From: Eutreptiella sp. 'Long Island Sound 2002'
Lineage: Eukaryota; Euglenozoa; Euglenophyceae; Eutreptiales; Eutreptiaceae
DNA length: 64,000 nucleotides
Assembly (NCBI GenBank): GCA_964036045.1
Contig: OZ038392.1
Span: 37,307,851-37,371,850 of the forward strand
Direction of reading: 5' to 3'
Position numbers and translations under genes: made by a program. Numbering within the stretch: the first letter of the stretch is position 1; the number at the start of each line of letters is the position of its first letter. Below the pieces are notes generated by a model, which saw only the letters and a program-made list of their open reading frames with translations, was not told the DNA's origin and ran no database searches. Positions 1 to 10,436 of this stretch are shown one piece after another.

Positions 1-101
1 ATGTAGCAAGAGAACTCTTAGTAGTGCTTGGTGTCTTGTACTGTTAGCTTGTGCAAGCTTTTATTCCACCCGTAGCTTCACTTGAAGATGACTCTCGCAA
101 C

Positions 102-157
102 AGGCCACGAATTTTCTTTGTGATCAAATAGGCCACGAATTTTCTTTGTGATCAAAT
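102..157. repeat. 28-bp perfect tandem duplication
   Basis: The unit beginning aggccacgaattttctttg occurs twice head to tail with no mismatch, at 102-129 and 130-157. Confidence 0.95.
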
Positions 158-2146
158 GAGTGGTAGCTTGAGCGGGCCTAGGACCATTGACCCATGCTTT
201 TGGGGGAGATTCCCCAACATATTGAGACCCTCCTCGATCGTGTCAAGTGTAATCCGGAAGGCGTTGTACACATCCCGGTCGCAACCTTTCTCTCTACCTC
301 TCAACCTTTGTGCTGAACCAACAATATGGCCAACACAAGGCACCGCGAAATTGATTGGGCACGAATCCCCCCCCCTTATGTCAAGGTCATGCCACGGGCA
401 CAGTCAAGGTCATGCCAAGAACTAAGCATGTATACCATACCAAAAAACGCACAAAAGGAAGATTGAGCTGGGCAGTGACGGTTGCTGCTAGTGACGGTTG
501 TTGCTTGTGACGGTTGCTGCTTGTAGCTTTGTTGGTTGGGGGATTCCAAACCACGCATAGGTAGCCAGTCCCTGACCCATAACCCCCTCGCTTAGCCCGT
601 CGCACGGCGTCTAGGGCTTTCATCGGCCTTTGCCCCCATAGGTATGCACCACACAAATGTGTTGTGTTGTGTTGCGTTGTTGTTTGGGTTGCGTCGCGAT
701 GCATTGTGGTGTTGGTGCATGTGCCCATTTGGTTGCGGGGATGGCGCGTGGGGTGCGTCGGCGCGGGCTTGACACTCCTCGGATCGGTATAGAGCCGGGA
801 TCAACATTGGGGGCATACATGGGGACGGAACCGGCGTTGCTCCCCCATGTGCCAAGAAAAACACACACCGAAAAGACACAGAAGCAAACAGAGAAAGATA
901 TGGCCTTGTTCAAGCACATTGCTCTTGTCTGACCACCGTTTTCCTTAACGCGGGCCATGCTTCTGCAAAGGGGGGGGGGGGCAAGGGAACGGTAGGAACC
1001 CGGAACGGCCAGCGTACATTTTTTGGACCATCATTGTGCATTTCACATGAACCTGGGACATAAGGGGGAGTTGGGCAATGATTCGGTTGTGTCAAGGTTG
1101 TGCAGGGGGCTATGTTGGGCACTTTGTTGGGCGGTTGTGTCAACATGCCTAATGCCCGTTACCGTTTTATCTCATGCATCAAACAAGCGAACTGCCCTTG
1201 GCGTGTTTCCTGGAGACCTCCGACATTGTGTCTCTCAAGTACGATCGCCACACGAGCCAAACTCCCGTGTTTTTGAATGCTACCAGTTGTGGCATGGACA
1301 CTCAAACGATTAGTGCCGAAGAATTGTGCGTGTCCCCTTGTGTGCACCAAGAAATAGAACACGACGCAAAGACGACAAGAAGGGAGAAAAGATTGCGGCA
1401 TTCATGGCGCCGACGTTGAAAAAGAGGGATGCTTAGCGGCTTTTTCAATGTGTACGTTTGTCGCGGATCATTATGCACAACAATAACGGTCCAAGGTCCA
1501 AGAGTTAGCTTGTCCTTCCAATAGCGTTGTGTGGCGGGTAACTAGTATCCTTTCTTTACCTTCCTTTGCGGGCCCGAGCACATTCCCATCACCGATAGGA
1601 CTCGAGGCCACCCGTACCTCGCAACAACACACCTCAACTGGCCAACTTGTGTGTCAAAATCAACGGTTTGGACATCCAAAATCACGGTGATGACCTTTTT
1701 GACGCTAGTCGTCACACCTAAGGGTGCGGGACGATGTCGGCCTTCCCTGCCTCAATCCTTATGCTTCCAACGCAATCGCCCAAACCTCGAACTGGTGTGA
1801 CGCCGCATAAAGGCACATACCAGTTGCCGCATTCTCACTTTGCACTTTCCGTTGGGTCCTGCACTTCATCTTATCCCCTGGGATGTAGGGTCGGCAAGGG
1901 AGGACATGGTCCAAAGTCGACGAGGATTCGGTGAAGCACGCGCAACATAACACAATCCGCGGTTGCCCCACCACGTTCAGCGCAAGTGGTAGCAAAGAGG
2001 GGATCACCAGGCAAGATGAGGTTGTACAGGTGCCACAAGTCTTCTGTATCCTCTGTTTCGATGTGGACGGTGCCCCCGCCATCCTTCTCAAGTTCTTTCC
2101 CGTAAAGTTTCATCTTTGAAGCTCAATACTTCTCATGGGAGATCCT

Positions 2147-2212
2147 GTTCACACAGACAAAGGAGCACGAAAGCAAGCTGTTCACACAGACAAAGGAGCA
2201 CGAAAGCAAGTT
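2147..2212. repeat. 33-bp tandem duplication
   Basis: The unit beginning gttcacacagacaaaggagc occurs at 2147-2179 and 2180-2212. The copies differ only at the last bases. Confidence 0.95.
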
Positions 2213-3825
2213 GCGTTCACGGCGCCCATCGCTTGTGGCGGCTTTGCGGAGCTTCAAACCATGCCTTTGTCCAACCTCACCAATCTCACCGAACGTGATG
2301 TTGTGGGTTGCGCTCATACGGGATGCGTATGCTTTAAGCGGGGCTCCTACATGTATTTCGGACGGATCCTACAAGCTTTTGGAAGCCCCATATCCCCGGC
2401 GGTGGAAACGTTGACAACAAAATGCCTCAAGGACTAGGTGCGCCATTTCCATGGTGAAACAAGGCTTACACTAGCTCCGTACCACAGAAAACAAAATGGA
2501 ACGAAAAACCACGGCGACGGGTGACCGAAGGGGTTCACAAATCAACGACCAAAGTGCGTCTCCGGCCGCACATTCTACAAACATGACGACCAATGGGGAC
2601 ATGATAATTGAAATGCTCGTGCATGAGTGAACGTGCATGTAGGATCAAACCGCATAAGCACTCGTCACATGCATCGCCCTTGCCCTCCGGTCCCCACGAT
2701 TATGTATCGGATAGCTTCATGGAAGCAAAAACGGGAATAGGTATCTCCGCACGCAGCGGCCTTGGTACCTAGATAGACACGCCGACCGCAATGCCATACC
2801 GGATGAGGATAAGCGCGGGCAAACCAACACTTGGGTTACATATTTTTTCACAAAATGATCACGACACCACCGGACTCAAACGGTTCGCAATCCAATCAGT
2901 TCCACAAAACTGTTTTAGCAGCGATGCACACACAAACAATGGACATGAAAAACAATGTCGCGAACGAAAAAAAATGGACACTCACTCCACCCGTGATCCT
3001 CGTGCCATCCATATATCCACAGGGAACCGGAATGGCCGAATGGTCGGCGGCCACGGCCAAGGATCATGAACGAAAGGAGAACTATTGGTTATTTCTCAAA
3101 AAGGGCGTGGCAACGCCATGCTTTTGCTATGCCAAAATGGAGGGCGTCACAAAGCAAGGACCGTCAAAGAATTTTCACACCCCATTCCTATTGAGGATAA
3201 AACAACTTTGGATTGGTCCCACAGAATACTTGTTGTCGCAAGTATTCGCAGGTTCGAGGATGGTACTGCGGTCATTGCAGGCACAGGGGACAGTATCTGT
3301 GGAGCGCGATGCCGCCGCGCCCGGTCGTTCAGCAAACGTCAACAAGGAAGGGCGGAGGGGGGAAAGCAGGCGCGAATCCTTTTGGAGAGAACAATGAAAG
3401 AAGACTGCATGGCTTTGGTGCTGTGCATAAGCCTTGGGGTACAGTCATGCAAACAGAGCCAATGCTTAAAAAGCATGCAACATAATGGGAAGGAATTATA
3501 GCCTGCTTATGGGTAGGCAGGGGGAATCGTGCAAATACATCAAAGTTGAGTCCTAGGCAGGAAGCATTGTTTCGAAAGAAAACCCTACACAACCGTTACC
3601 TTCGTAAATAGACACAAATTTTCCAAGCAAGTACGTAGCTGAAGTTAGCCATCAAGATTGTTTAAAGCGTAAAACCAAACCCTAAGGATGAAAAAATGCA
3701 TGTGGCCGTGGGCAAGGTAAAGGCAGCATGGGAGTACGGGAACTCCTTTCATTCGTTTAGCCATGGTTATCTAAAGAAATTCAGCAAAACCACAGAAAAA
3801 ATCCAAGTTTGATCTATGTTACATG

Positions 3826-3874
3826 GCTAGGCTTGGCTGTTGGGGCGCTACGCACCCCCCCAACCAAGCCTAGC
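3826..3874. repeat. long hairpin (inverted repeat)
   Basis: The left arm begins GCTAGGCTTGG and the right arm ends CCAAGCCTAGC, giving 11 perfect pairs. After a small bulge a further TTGGGG/CCCCAA stem follows, with a loop of about 9 bases. It lies 84 bp outside the pogo element, so it is not part of its termini. It could be a tiny foldback element or a structured RNA. Confidence 0.75.
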
Positions 3875-3959
3875 ATATTCTTTCATCATTTGGTCCAAGA
3901 CAAAAAGGATTAAAATGCATCCTGCCCTACAGGGTCAGAAAGTGCAAAAACGATAAGTA

Positions 3960-3978
3960 CAGGGGGTGGTAATAGTTC
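3960..3978 (+). repeat. left terminal inverted repeat of pogo element
   Basis: CAGGGGGTGGTAATAGTTC, preceded by TA. Sub-terminal copies of gcagcggttggtaaaagg follow at about 3985-4003 and 4025-4043 and could be transposase binding repeats. Confidence 0.95.
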
Positions 3979-4614
3979 ATATATGCAGCGGTTGGTAAAA
4001 GGTGATTTTAGATGTGTTTTTCATGCAGCGGTTGGTAAAAGGCTGGTGTTTTTCCATGTAAAGGTTGGTACCGACATCCTCTTCTTTTGATTACCTTAAT
4101 GTTTCTTTGTATTTGTACAACACTGGTACTATTTCTCTCTCCTCGTTTTTTCAAAACATTACACTTTTTTTTTCTACACCTTGCACTCTTGCTATTTGTG
4201 TGAAATGTTTTATCTCTGTTTTTTTCTTCAAAACCTGCTCTCCTTTTTGTGCTGAAAAACCTACACTGTTTCTTTTTGTCACTCACTTCTGCATTCAAAA
4301 TGCCGTTTTTTTTTACCTACTAAAATATTGTTTGTTTGTTTTTGTCACTGACTTCTATGTTGAAAATCCTGTTTTTTTTTATATTGTTTTTCTTCTCTGA
4401 TGTGGCCAGAGTTCCTGCTTTTTTATGAACCACATTGCCGTGCGCAACTCGCGTGAATTAGGAAAAATGCCCACAAAAAAAAAAGTGCTCTCGTGTGCAA
4501 ATCGTCCAACCCTACAGACTTCACTGCCCTTTGAGGGACATGTCGCTGTTGCAAAGGATGAACCACATATTCAATTTGATCGATTCGCTGTTATTCAAGA
4601 GGAAACAGGAGGTA

Positions 4615-5036
4615 CTACTCTCTTTCACTCATGGTAAGCATCACTGCACAGCTCAGAGTGCCTTCATCATCCGAAGTCTGCACTGCCTTCCGCGCCTCCC
4701 TTGCCCTTTGCCTGTTCTCCCTGGCCACACGCTGAGCATGTACATCACGTGGTGCAGCACGAAACCTTTTGGCAAGTCTGTCCAACCGGGTCTCAGCCCT
4801 CCTCTTTGCTGCTCTTTGCACAGGTGGTGTGCCTGGGACTGACAGGACATCAATGTTGTCCTCCACCTCTGCCCCAGAGGCTTCATCTGCCTCTGCCTGT
4901 GCCTCTGAGGCTTGCTCTGAATCTGAAACATGACCAGGAACAACAGACAGCAAAGGTGCAGGCATGGGGATGGCTGCTGAAGGGCAGGGTCCACATCATC
5001 TACAGATTCTGTCACTGGCACCTCTGTAAACACCAT
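4615..5036 (-). pseudogene. broken C-terminal tail of the pogo transposase
   Basis: Directly after the TGA at 5040, the same frame goes on with an acidic, coding-like stretch (EVPVTESVDDVDPALQQP). It then has to change frame near 4965 to stay coding-like. The new frame is an Asp/Glu-rich segment followed by a basic Arg-rich segment ending at 4615. Acidic-then-basic tails are common in CENP-B/pogo proteins. The simplest reading is one nonsense change plus one small indel in an originally longer protein. A short unrecognised intron is the alternative. Confidence 0.55.
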
Positions 5037-5039
5037 GTT

Positions 5040-6422
5040 TCAGCTGCTGAGGATGTGTGTGGTTGTCAAAGGGGATGCAGCCCATTCAGCAAGCCAAGTT
5101 ACAAGGAGCGCCTTCATCGTACGCTCGCTGCTATCCAGCTTGGGGTGCTTTGGCAGCAGTCCATCGTGGATCTTCAGGCAATGGTCAATGTGGCGACGCT
5201 TCAGTCTGTCGCGCAACCATGCTCTCATGCCTGGATTGATGACTTGATCGCCAACATTGCTGACATGGCTGCGACGAGCGCGGCCAAAGAAAACATACAT
5301 ATGTGGCCGCGCCACAAAATAGTATAAGTTCGCCAGCCTTATTTCAGCGTCGTCAACGCGCTTCAACTCGTCATCGTCGAGATGGCTTCCAACCCAGTCC
5401 ATGATGACGACACATGGGTAATTCTGCGCCACGCCATGGTCGCGTCTGTCCTTCGCAACTTCAGTGTCGACCTTGATCATCAGGTGTTTGAACGTGTCGC
5501 CAGTCTGACACTTCTTCTCCGCGTGGTCTTCGTGCATGTAGGATGGCAGGCCCTGAGGCAGGTCGAGACGCGCATGGCAGCGCCCTGTCTTTCCTCTGTG
5601 CAACACTTGTAGTACCTTTACGGTGCCTACACGGTGGACCACAGGCGTGGCCGTGGCCTGTCGCTTGTCAGCGCTGCTGTAGTGTGTGACCTGTTTGTCT
5701 CCGGCTGCATACCCTCCGCGCAACTTGGGCGCGTACTGGAGGGGCGTCTCGTCCAGGCCCAACTGCGCCCACGGCGGCAGCGGCTGGGGTTCACCTTCAG
5801 GGATACGCACACCATACTTTTGAGGCTGCTCAACGAGGTCCAAGAATTCACGTCTCCATTTGTTGTCGAGCGCTAAGTTAGACACTGTAGAAGTCAGCCG
5901 CTCAGTCGTGATCTTCTTGAGACAACCCATCTTGTGCCTGCGACGAAAGTTTGCAGCCCATTGGCGGTCCAAAACAGGAGCAAGACCAGGCCCACGACAC
6001 CTCTCAGCGACTGTTCTTCCAAGCGCCGCAATGGTGTCCAGGTCAATCACGGCAGCCTCATACTTCAACTCTTTGATGCACTTCAGAATGGTATCCTCCT
6101 CTGTGCGGCCGAGAACTGAGTTGGTGCCGTACCCTTCCAGTGGCTCACCCTCCTGCACCTTGCCAGCCCAGGTGCGAAGCGTGTTAAGGGGCGGCGCTTG
6201 ACACCCGTAACGCAGCACAACGTGGTTGTAGTTACCTTCCAGGAACAGTTGCACACAAAGGGACTTTTGCGACGGCGTCCACTCTAGCCAAGTCCTCGGC
6301 GCTGAGCTCTTGTATTGACGGGCCTTAGAACTGGTGGAGACCTTCTTGCTCTGGGACTGCGACACCACTGCAGCCAGAGCGTCGTTCATGGACTGGCCTC
6401 CCTTTGTGAGGAAGTGCTGCAT
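5040..6422 (-). CDS. pogo/Tigger-like transposase (DDE superfamily endonuclease)
   Basis: This 460-residue protein would bind the element's ends and catalyse cut-and-paste transposition in the nucleus. Residues about 45-90 (WTPSQKSLCVQLF onward) look like a psq-type helix-turn-helix. Residues about 105-175 (TEEDTILKCIKELK to the RRRHKMG segment) look like the CENP-B-type second DNA-binding domain. The catalytic domain shows D224 in LGLDETPLQY, D342 in VVIMDWVGSH and D392 in SNVGDQVINPGMR. The last matches the QPLDxGVxxxFK-like third-acidic motif of DDE_1 transposases. The 49 residues between the second and third Asp exceed the roughly 30-36 usual in pogo/Tigger. The ATG at 6422 is the first in frame; a second Met follows at residue 12. 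A TGA at 5040 ends the frame, but coding-like sequence continues beyond it. Confidence 0.9.
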   Translation of the reverse strand: MQHFLTKGGQSMNDALAAVVSQSQSKKVSTSSKARQYKSSAPRTWLEWTPSQKSLCVQLFLEGNYNHVVLRYGCQAPPLNTLRTWAGKVQEGEPLEGYGTNSVLGRTEEDTILKCIKELKYEAAVIDLDTIAALGRTVAERCRGPGLAPVLDRQWAANFRRRHKMGCLKKITTERLTSTVSNLALDNKWRREFLDLVEQPQKYGVRIPEGEPQPLPPWAQLGLDETPLQYAPKLRGGYAAGDKQVTHYSSADKRQATATPVVHRVGTVKVLQVLHRGKTGRCHARLDLPQGLPSYMHEDHAEKKCQTGDTFKHLMIKVDTEVAKDRRDHGVAQNYPCVVIMDWVGSHLDDDELKRVDDAEIRLANLYYFVARPHMYVFFGRARRSHVSNVGDQVINPGMRAWLRDRLKRRHIDHCLKIHDGLLPKHPKLDSSERTMKALLVTWLAEWAASPLTTTHILSS

Positions 6423-6682
6423 GACTGAAGACAGAAAAATTATGAATGTTATTGATCATTATTGTTACTATCATCATTATTACTACTATTATGACCACAG
6501 AAGCTCAACAGAGCGCGATACAAAAGCCTCTGTTCTCCTTTCCCAAATTTGACCAATCACGGAACACATCTGTGCGGTTTTAGTTCGTTGCTGCAGCGGT
6601 TCGTAACAGCGGGCGGTTTCTACATGCAGCAATTCGGAACACCACCCATACGAACTGCTACAAAACGAACCTTTACACTTAC

Positions 6683-6701
6683 GAACTATTACCACCCCCT
6701 G
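6683..6701 (-). repeat. right terminal inverted repeat of pogo element
   Basis: Exact reverse complement of the left terminus, followed by TA at 6702-6703. A gctgcagcggttcgtaac sub-terminal motif near 6590-6608 echoes the left sub-terminal repeats. Confidence 0.95.
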
Positions 6702-6703
6702 TA

Positions 6704-6857
6704 TTACTGGACCAGCCAGTTGGTCCAGCTCAATGTTCGTTCACGACTTCGTCTTCTTGCTGTTGCCTGTGTCCTGTACTTGCCAACAAGATCAATTGTA
6801 ATGGAGAACATTGGAAACCATTTGATTTTTAAGTGCAAGACAAGGAAAATGGGTTTT
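6704..6857. other. short unassigned stretch between pogo element and Gag copy 1
   Basis: Gag homology stops near 6888 and the pogo TA duplication is at 6702. The intervening AT-rich bases match neither neighbour. Confidence 0.5.
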
Positions 6858-8927
6858 CTATATGCACCCAAGCACAAGCATATGACGATGATCGCTATAA
6901 TGGTTCGTTTTGCCACAGTGTTTACACTGTATGCGGGCCTTGAAATCGGCGATCAACGCGTTGGGGTGCAACTGTCCTTTGCCTCCTCTGCCTCCTTGGC
7001 CTTTTCCTCTTCCCCGGCCTTTTCCTTTGCCAGAGCCTTTTCCTCCTTTGTTACCCTTACCTTCTCTCTCAGAGACTCTTAGCTCTGCAATCATCGAGTG
7101 GCATTGGGAGAGGAGATCGGAGATGTCCGCCTTGGGAGCTGAACTTCCAGACGGTGGTCCTCCAGAGAAAGAGGTGTCCTTTTCCTTATCTCCCTGCTTC
7201 TCTTGGTATCGACTCGCAGCAGTGCGCCCGGATGCAGAACCACGAGAAGCGGCAAGATGTTTAAAACCGACAGAAAGTTGTGCGCGCTCCTTCATGAGAT
7301 CCTTCAATGAACCATAAGAGTGCATCCTTGCAAAAAGGTTATCGTCCTTCGTCCATTCAACGAAAAGCTTATCATTTAATTTCGAGGAACGTTCCATAAG
7401 CTTGCGCTCCTGCGTCATAACTCCCGAGTTCACTTTATCGAACGGCCTTTCCAGTGTTTCCAATAATTTGACCACTTGGTCCGGTTTCGGGTCGTAGGGT
7501 AAATGGGACACCTTCGAAATCTCACCCAGACTTGAGAGGTCCGTCTAAAGTGTAGGATAGAGGTCTTGGAGTTTTTTCAGAAAGTCTTCAAAGCTTGTGG
7601 CCGCTTTGAGCAACTTGGAGACTCTTTCTTGAAGTTTAGGATCCTTGATGCCCTGAAGGATGAGGTTAGCTTTCACCAGATCTTTGGCTTTTGCTTTGCC
7701 AGTGAGCACCAGGTATCTTCCAAATTTTTCTGCATACTTCTCAACGTTGCGGCCATCGAATGGTGGAATTTCGATTTTCAGCGCGTTAGTCTTATCCTCT
7801 TCATCCTCTTCACTGTCATCCGACCACTCATATTTGTTCACACCTCCACATACTTCTGTGAGCGTGGCAAAAGCCGATGATTCTCTCGTAACAAAGGGAC
7901 TTTTCTTAGTAGGTGGTGAACGACTGGAGGTAGGCATGCCCCGAACGTCTTCGGACGTCTTGGAAATCTTCTCGTTCATCCGATCAATGCGCTGGAGCAC
8001 CTTCGAAAGAACTGGGTCATCCGTCTCCAGGATTTCTTCCTCAGAATCGTGGGAGAGACTCTTGTGAAATTCAACCATGGATTTTCCCTTAAGTGTCTTA
8101 CGCGTACGCTTCTCTCGTACTTCGGTAGCTTTGTGCTTCATTTTCTCCTTGAGATCCGTCAATAAATAGTCTCGCAACCAGCCGCTCATTTCTTCGTGCT
8201 CTTCCTCCGTCAGCTTGCCAATTGCATCTTTTAGCTCCTTTGCAAATTTTGTCTCAGGTAATTCGTAAGAACTTTCGAAGAAATCATGCCCAACTTCGGA
8301 ACTCGACGTCCAAATAGGTACTCTGTGATCGTCTCCTTAAAAGTGATCCTTCGGCGTCGACGTAGGTTCCAGAAAAATGGTTGGCGGACTGAAAGGAACA
8401 GGTGTCATAGTAGATCCTGACGGGAAACTCGGCGAACTCATACCTGGAATCGAACTGGTCAAGCGTCTGCGCGCGTCGCTCTCTCGAATTGAAGCTGCGG
8501 TCTTGTTGAAAACCAGCGTCTCTTGTAAATAAAGGAAATTCTGCATGTTCTCTTCTTCGACGTGTAAAACACGCTCGCGTTCAACCAAGCCTGCCAGTAA
8601 TAAAGCATAAGGATCACCAAGAGAATCCAGTTCTTGTTCTCCCATGGGTTGATAACTTTCATATGATTGAGATAAAGGTTGCCTTTCTTGATTCGTCCAT
8701 TCGTCTTCTTGTGCTCCGTTAACGAAAGACCCCAGTGATGCTTGTTGATCGTCGACGTTGCTAGAACTCGCGAGATCGACGCTTCGACGTGTGGAATCAA
8801 TATCGTGCACAATAGCATCCATACCTCTGCTACCACTGTTAAATTCCCGCTTTGCATCTCGTTCCTCTATTTGAATAGTACCACTAGCGTCTGGTTGCAC
8901 TTGCTTTGGTGTTTGCTCCTGCTCCAT
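6858..8927 (-). pseudogene. Ty3/gypsy-like Gag (copy 1), two in-frame stops and truncated end
   Basis: A single reading frame runs from 8927 to 6858. It is interrupted by TAA at 8337-8339 and TAG at 7545-7547, giving open pieces of 196, 214 and 217 residues. Order: an acidic, Ser-rich N-terminus; a Lys/Glu-rich helical part; a conserved segment containing KIEIPPFDGRNVEKYAEKFG and LLKAATSFEDFLKKLQDLYP; then a KGKGRGRGKG basic tract and a CCHC zinc knuckle (CKHCGKTNHYSDH, last Cys lost). It aligns piece by piece with copy 2 at 13112-19693. Homology to copy 2 ends inside the zinc knuckle near 6888, so all of pol is missing. The role would be capsid formation and RNA binding; this copy is non-functional. 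Confidence 0.8.
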
Positions 8928-9258
8928 TTCAGGTACTCAAAGATTTCAGTGGAAAATAAAACCAGACCAAGACTCCAAGACGAGCAGAACTGGGATCAAT
9001 AAAATAATAAAGAACTTGATGGGGCTGTACAATGAACAGACAAACAATGGGTGATGTTGGGCCTTGTGTTTGCTCGTATGCATGCATGTTTGCATCAGGA
9101 CCACTCAGGACTTCAGTCTGCACTCCGCAACAGTGAACAATGACTTCAGATCAGGGCAAAAGTGGTATATCTCAGATATCAGGCTTCCTGCAAAGATAGT
9201 CAAACAGGCGAAAGAAAAAAGGTTTCAACATGATAAAAAATGATAGAAAATCACTTTG

Positions 9259-9480
9259 AATGTCTTCCAGGAATTTTCTGTAGCTCAGGAAATAATTAAC
9301 TCATGTCTGCAGAACTCAGTAGGAACTTCCCTGATGACCTCAGAACTCAGTAGGCATCGCCCATAGTGGAAGCGGCGCGCTCACGGGGCAAAAATGGTCA
9401 AAAGAATGAAATAGTCTTATGACCACTATATAGATGCGGAATCGTATGCTGAGTCTGAAAATCATATTCTTTTTCGGTGA
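9259..9480. repeat. LTR-like repeat, left copy
   Basis: Diverged direct repeat of 20024-20258. The best-matching core is 9307-9361 (CTGCAGAACTCAGTAGGAAC and following) against 20073-20127. It extends upstream over ATGTCTT...AATTTTCTGT..CTCAG and downstream over ATATATGCGGAAT. It follows copy-2 pol and precedes copy-1 gag on the minus strand. It could therefore serve as the 3' LTR of one and the 5' LTR of the other. Confidence 0.6.
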
Positions 9481-9821
9481 AACAACCATATGTTGGAGAA
9501 AAATGCAGATTACTGAAAAGCTCAGTCTCCATGAGACTAGCCAGAAAAAATAGATAAAGCAAAGGCCAACACCCATGTTGTGCTACATTACAAATAGTGT
9601 TCAAAGAAGAAACAATGGAATAACAAACAATAACTCATGGCATATAATACAATAGATAAACCCTCTTTTGCATTAAAGTTAAGCCATTAAGTGTCTTTCA
9701 CCCATATTGGAAGTGATCAAGCTCCATGGATAAAATTTTCCCGAATGTCCCAACCAAACTCCAATAAAGAATAATACCATTGCTCCATATGAAACCAATG
9801 TTTTGAGAAATTGTTGCTCAT

Positions 9822-10434
9822 TCATGGACTTTTAACAATCACACTCAAGGATTCGTGCTTCTCAAGACTCAAGTCAAGCTGCGTGTCCATCCGCTGGAAG
9901 GCTTCCTTGGAAAGGTCTTCGCTCTTCATTTGCAACCTCTCAATAGTCCCTGAGCTCATTCTTTAAGCCTTGTATGTGGTGGATATGCAGCCGTAGTTGA
10001 GATAGAAAAACCCACCATCTTGGTAGTCTGGGATTCGCTGGAGGTAAACCCTTCAAAAAGGTTGAAGATGAAGCTTGATCACTTAGCCATACCACCGGGT
10101 TGTCAGCCAGTAACCTTGTCTGCGAACTCAATAACAGCACTACAGCCAGTAACTCCCTCTCGTACACTGAGTAATTGGATCTGGCCGAGTTCCACTTCCA
10201 ATTCCAGTGGCCGAGGGGGACCAAATGGAACTCGTTGCAGTCATAAGTATGCTTCAAACTTCCGTCCCGATCAATGCCCGCTGTCTTCAGTTCACTCCGT
10301 ATTCGTTCAACTGCACCTTCGTTGATACTTTGCCCCTGGTACAAACTGCCTCCACCGCCTTCATCACATGCATCAGAAATAAACACAAGTTCACCGTCTG
10401 CTCGAGGAACTCCCAATATCAATAGCGAAGCCAA
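9822..10434 (-). pseudogene. Ty3/gypsy RNase H domain and C-terminal tail
   Basis: The open frame 10434-9940 contains the RNase H active-site region LVFISDACDEGGGGSL (first Asp) and the conserved block NYSVYERELLAVV (Glu). WLSDQASSSTF supplies the next Asp, and HIHHIQGLKNELRDY is the end block. The domain would degrade the RNA strand during reverse transcription. After the TGA at 9940 a shifted frame stays coding-like (MKSEDLSKEAFQRMDTQLDL) to a TGA at 9822. This implies a small indel near 9940. No integrase zinc finger (HHCC) or DDE domain follows. Confidence 0.85.
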
Positions 10435-10436
10435 CT

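Larger units (their letters stand above)
1..3957. other. gene-poor region left of the pogo element
   Basis: No open frame here resembles a protein family I recognise. The longest, 2831-3397 on the plus strand, has no domain-like pattern. The stretch contains short tandem duplications (102-157, 2147-2212), degenerate copies of a gtgacggttgctgct motif around 470-530, a G11 run near 968-979 and a strong hairpin at 3826-3874. I read it as intergenic or unrecognised intronic sequence. Confidence 0.5.
3960..6701 (-). mobile_element. pogo/Tigger-like (Tc1/mariner superfamily) DNA transposon
   Basis: The element is 2742 bp and is bounded by perfect 19-bp inverted repeats, CAGGGGGTGGTAATAGTTC at 3960-3978 and its complement at 6683-6701. 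Each end is flanked by TA (3958-3959 and 6702-6703), the target duplication expected for this superfamily. It encodes a single minus-strand transposase with CENP-B/pogo-type helix-turn-helix and DDD catalytic domains. A T-rich tract (about 4090-4400) and an ATT/ATC-rich tract (6435-6492) fill the non-coding parts. Intact ends suggest fairly recent insertion, although the 3' end of the coding region is broken. Confidence 0.93.

Noticed and set aside
2831-3397. 188-residue plus-strand open frame
   Set aside because: No domain or compositional signal of coding, and it overlaps other frames of similar length. It is not supported as a gene.
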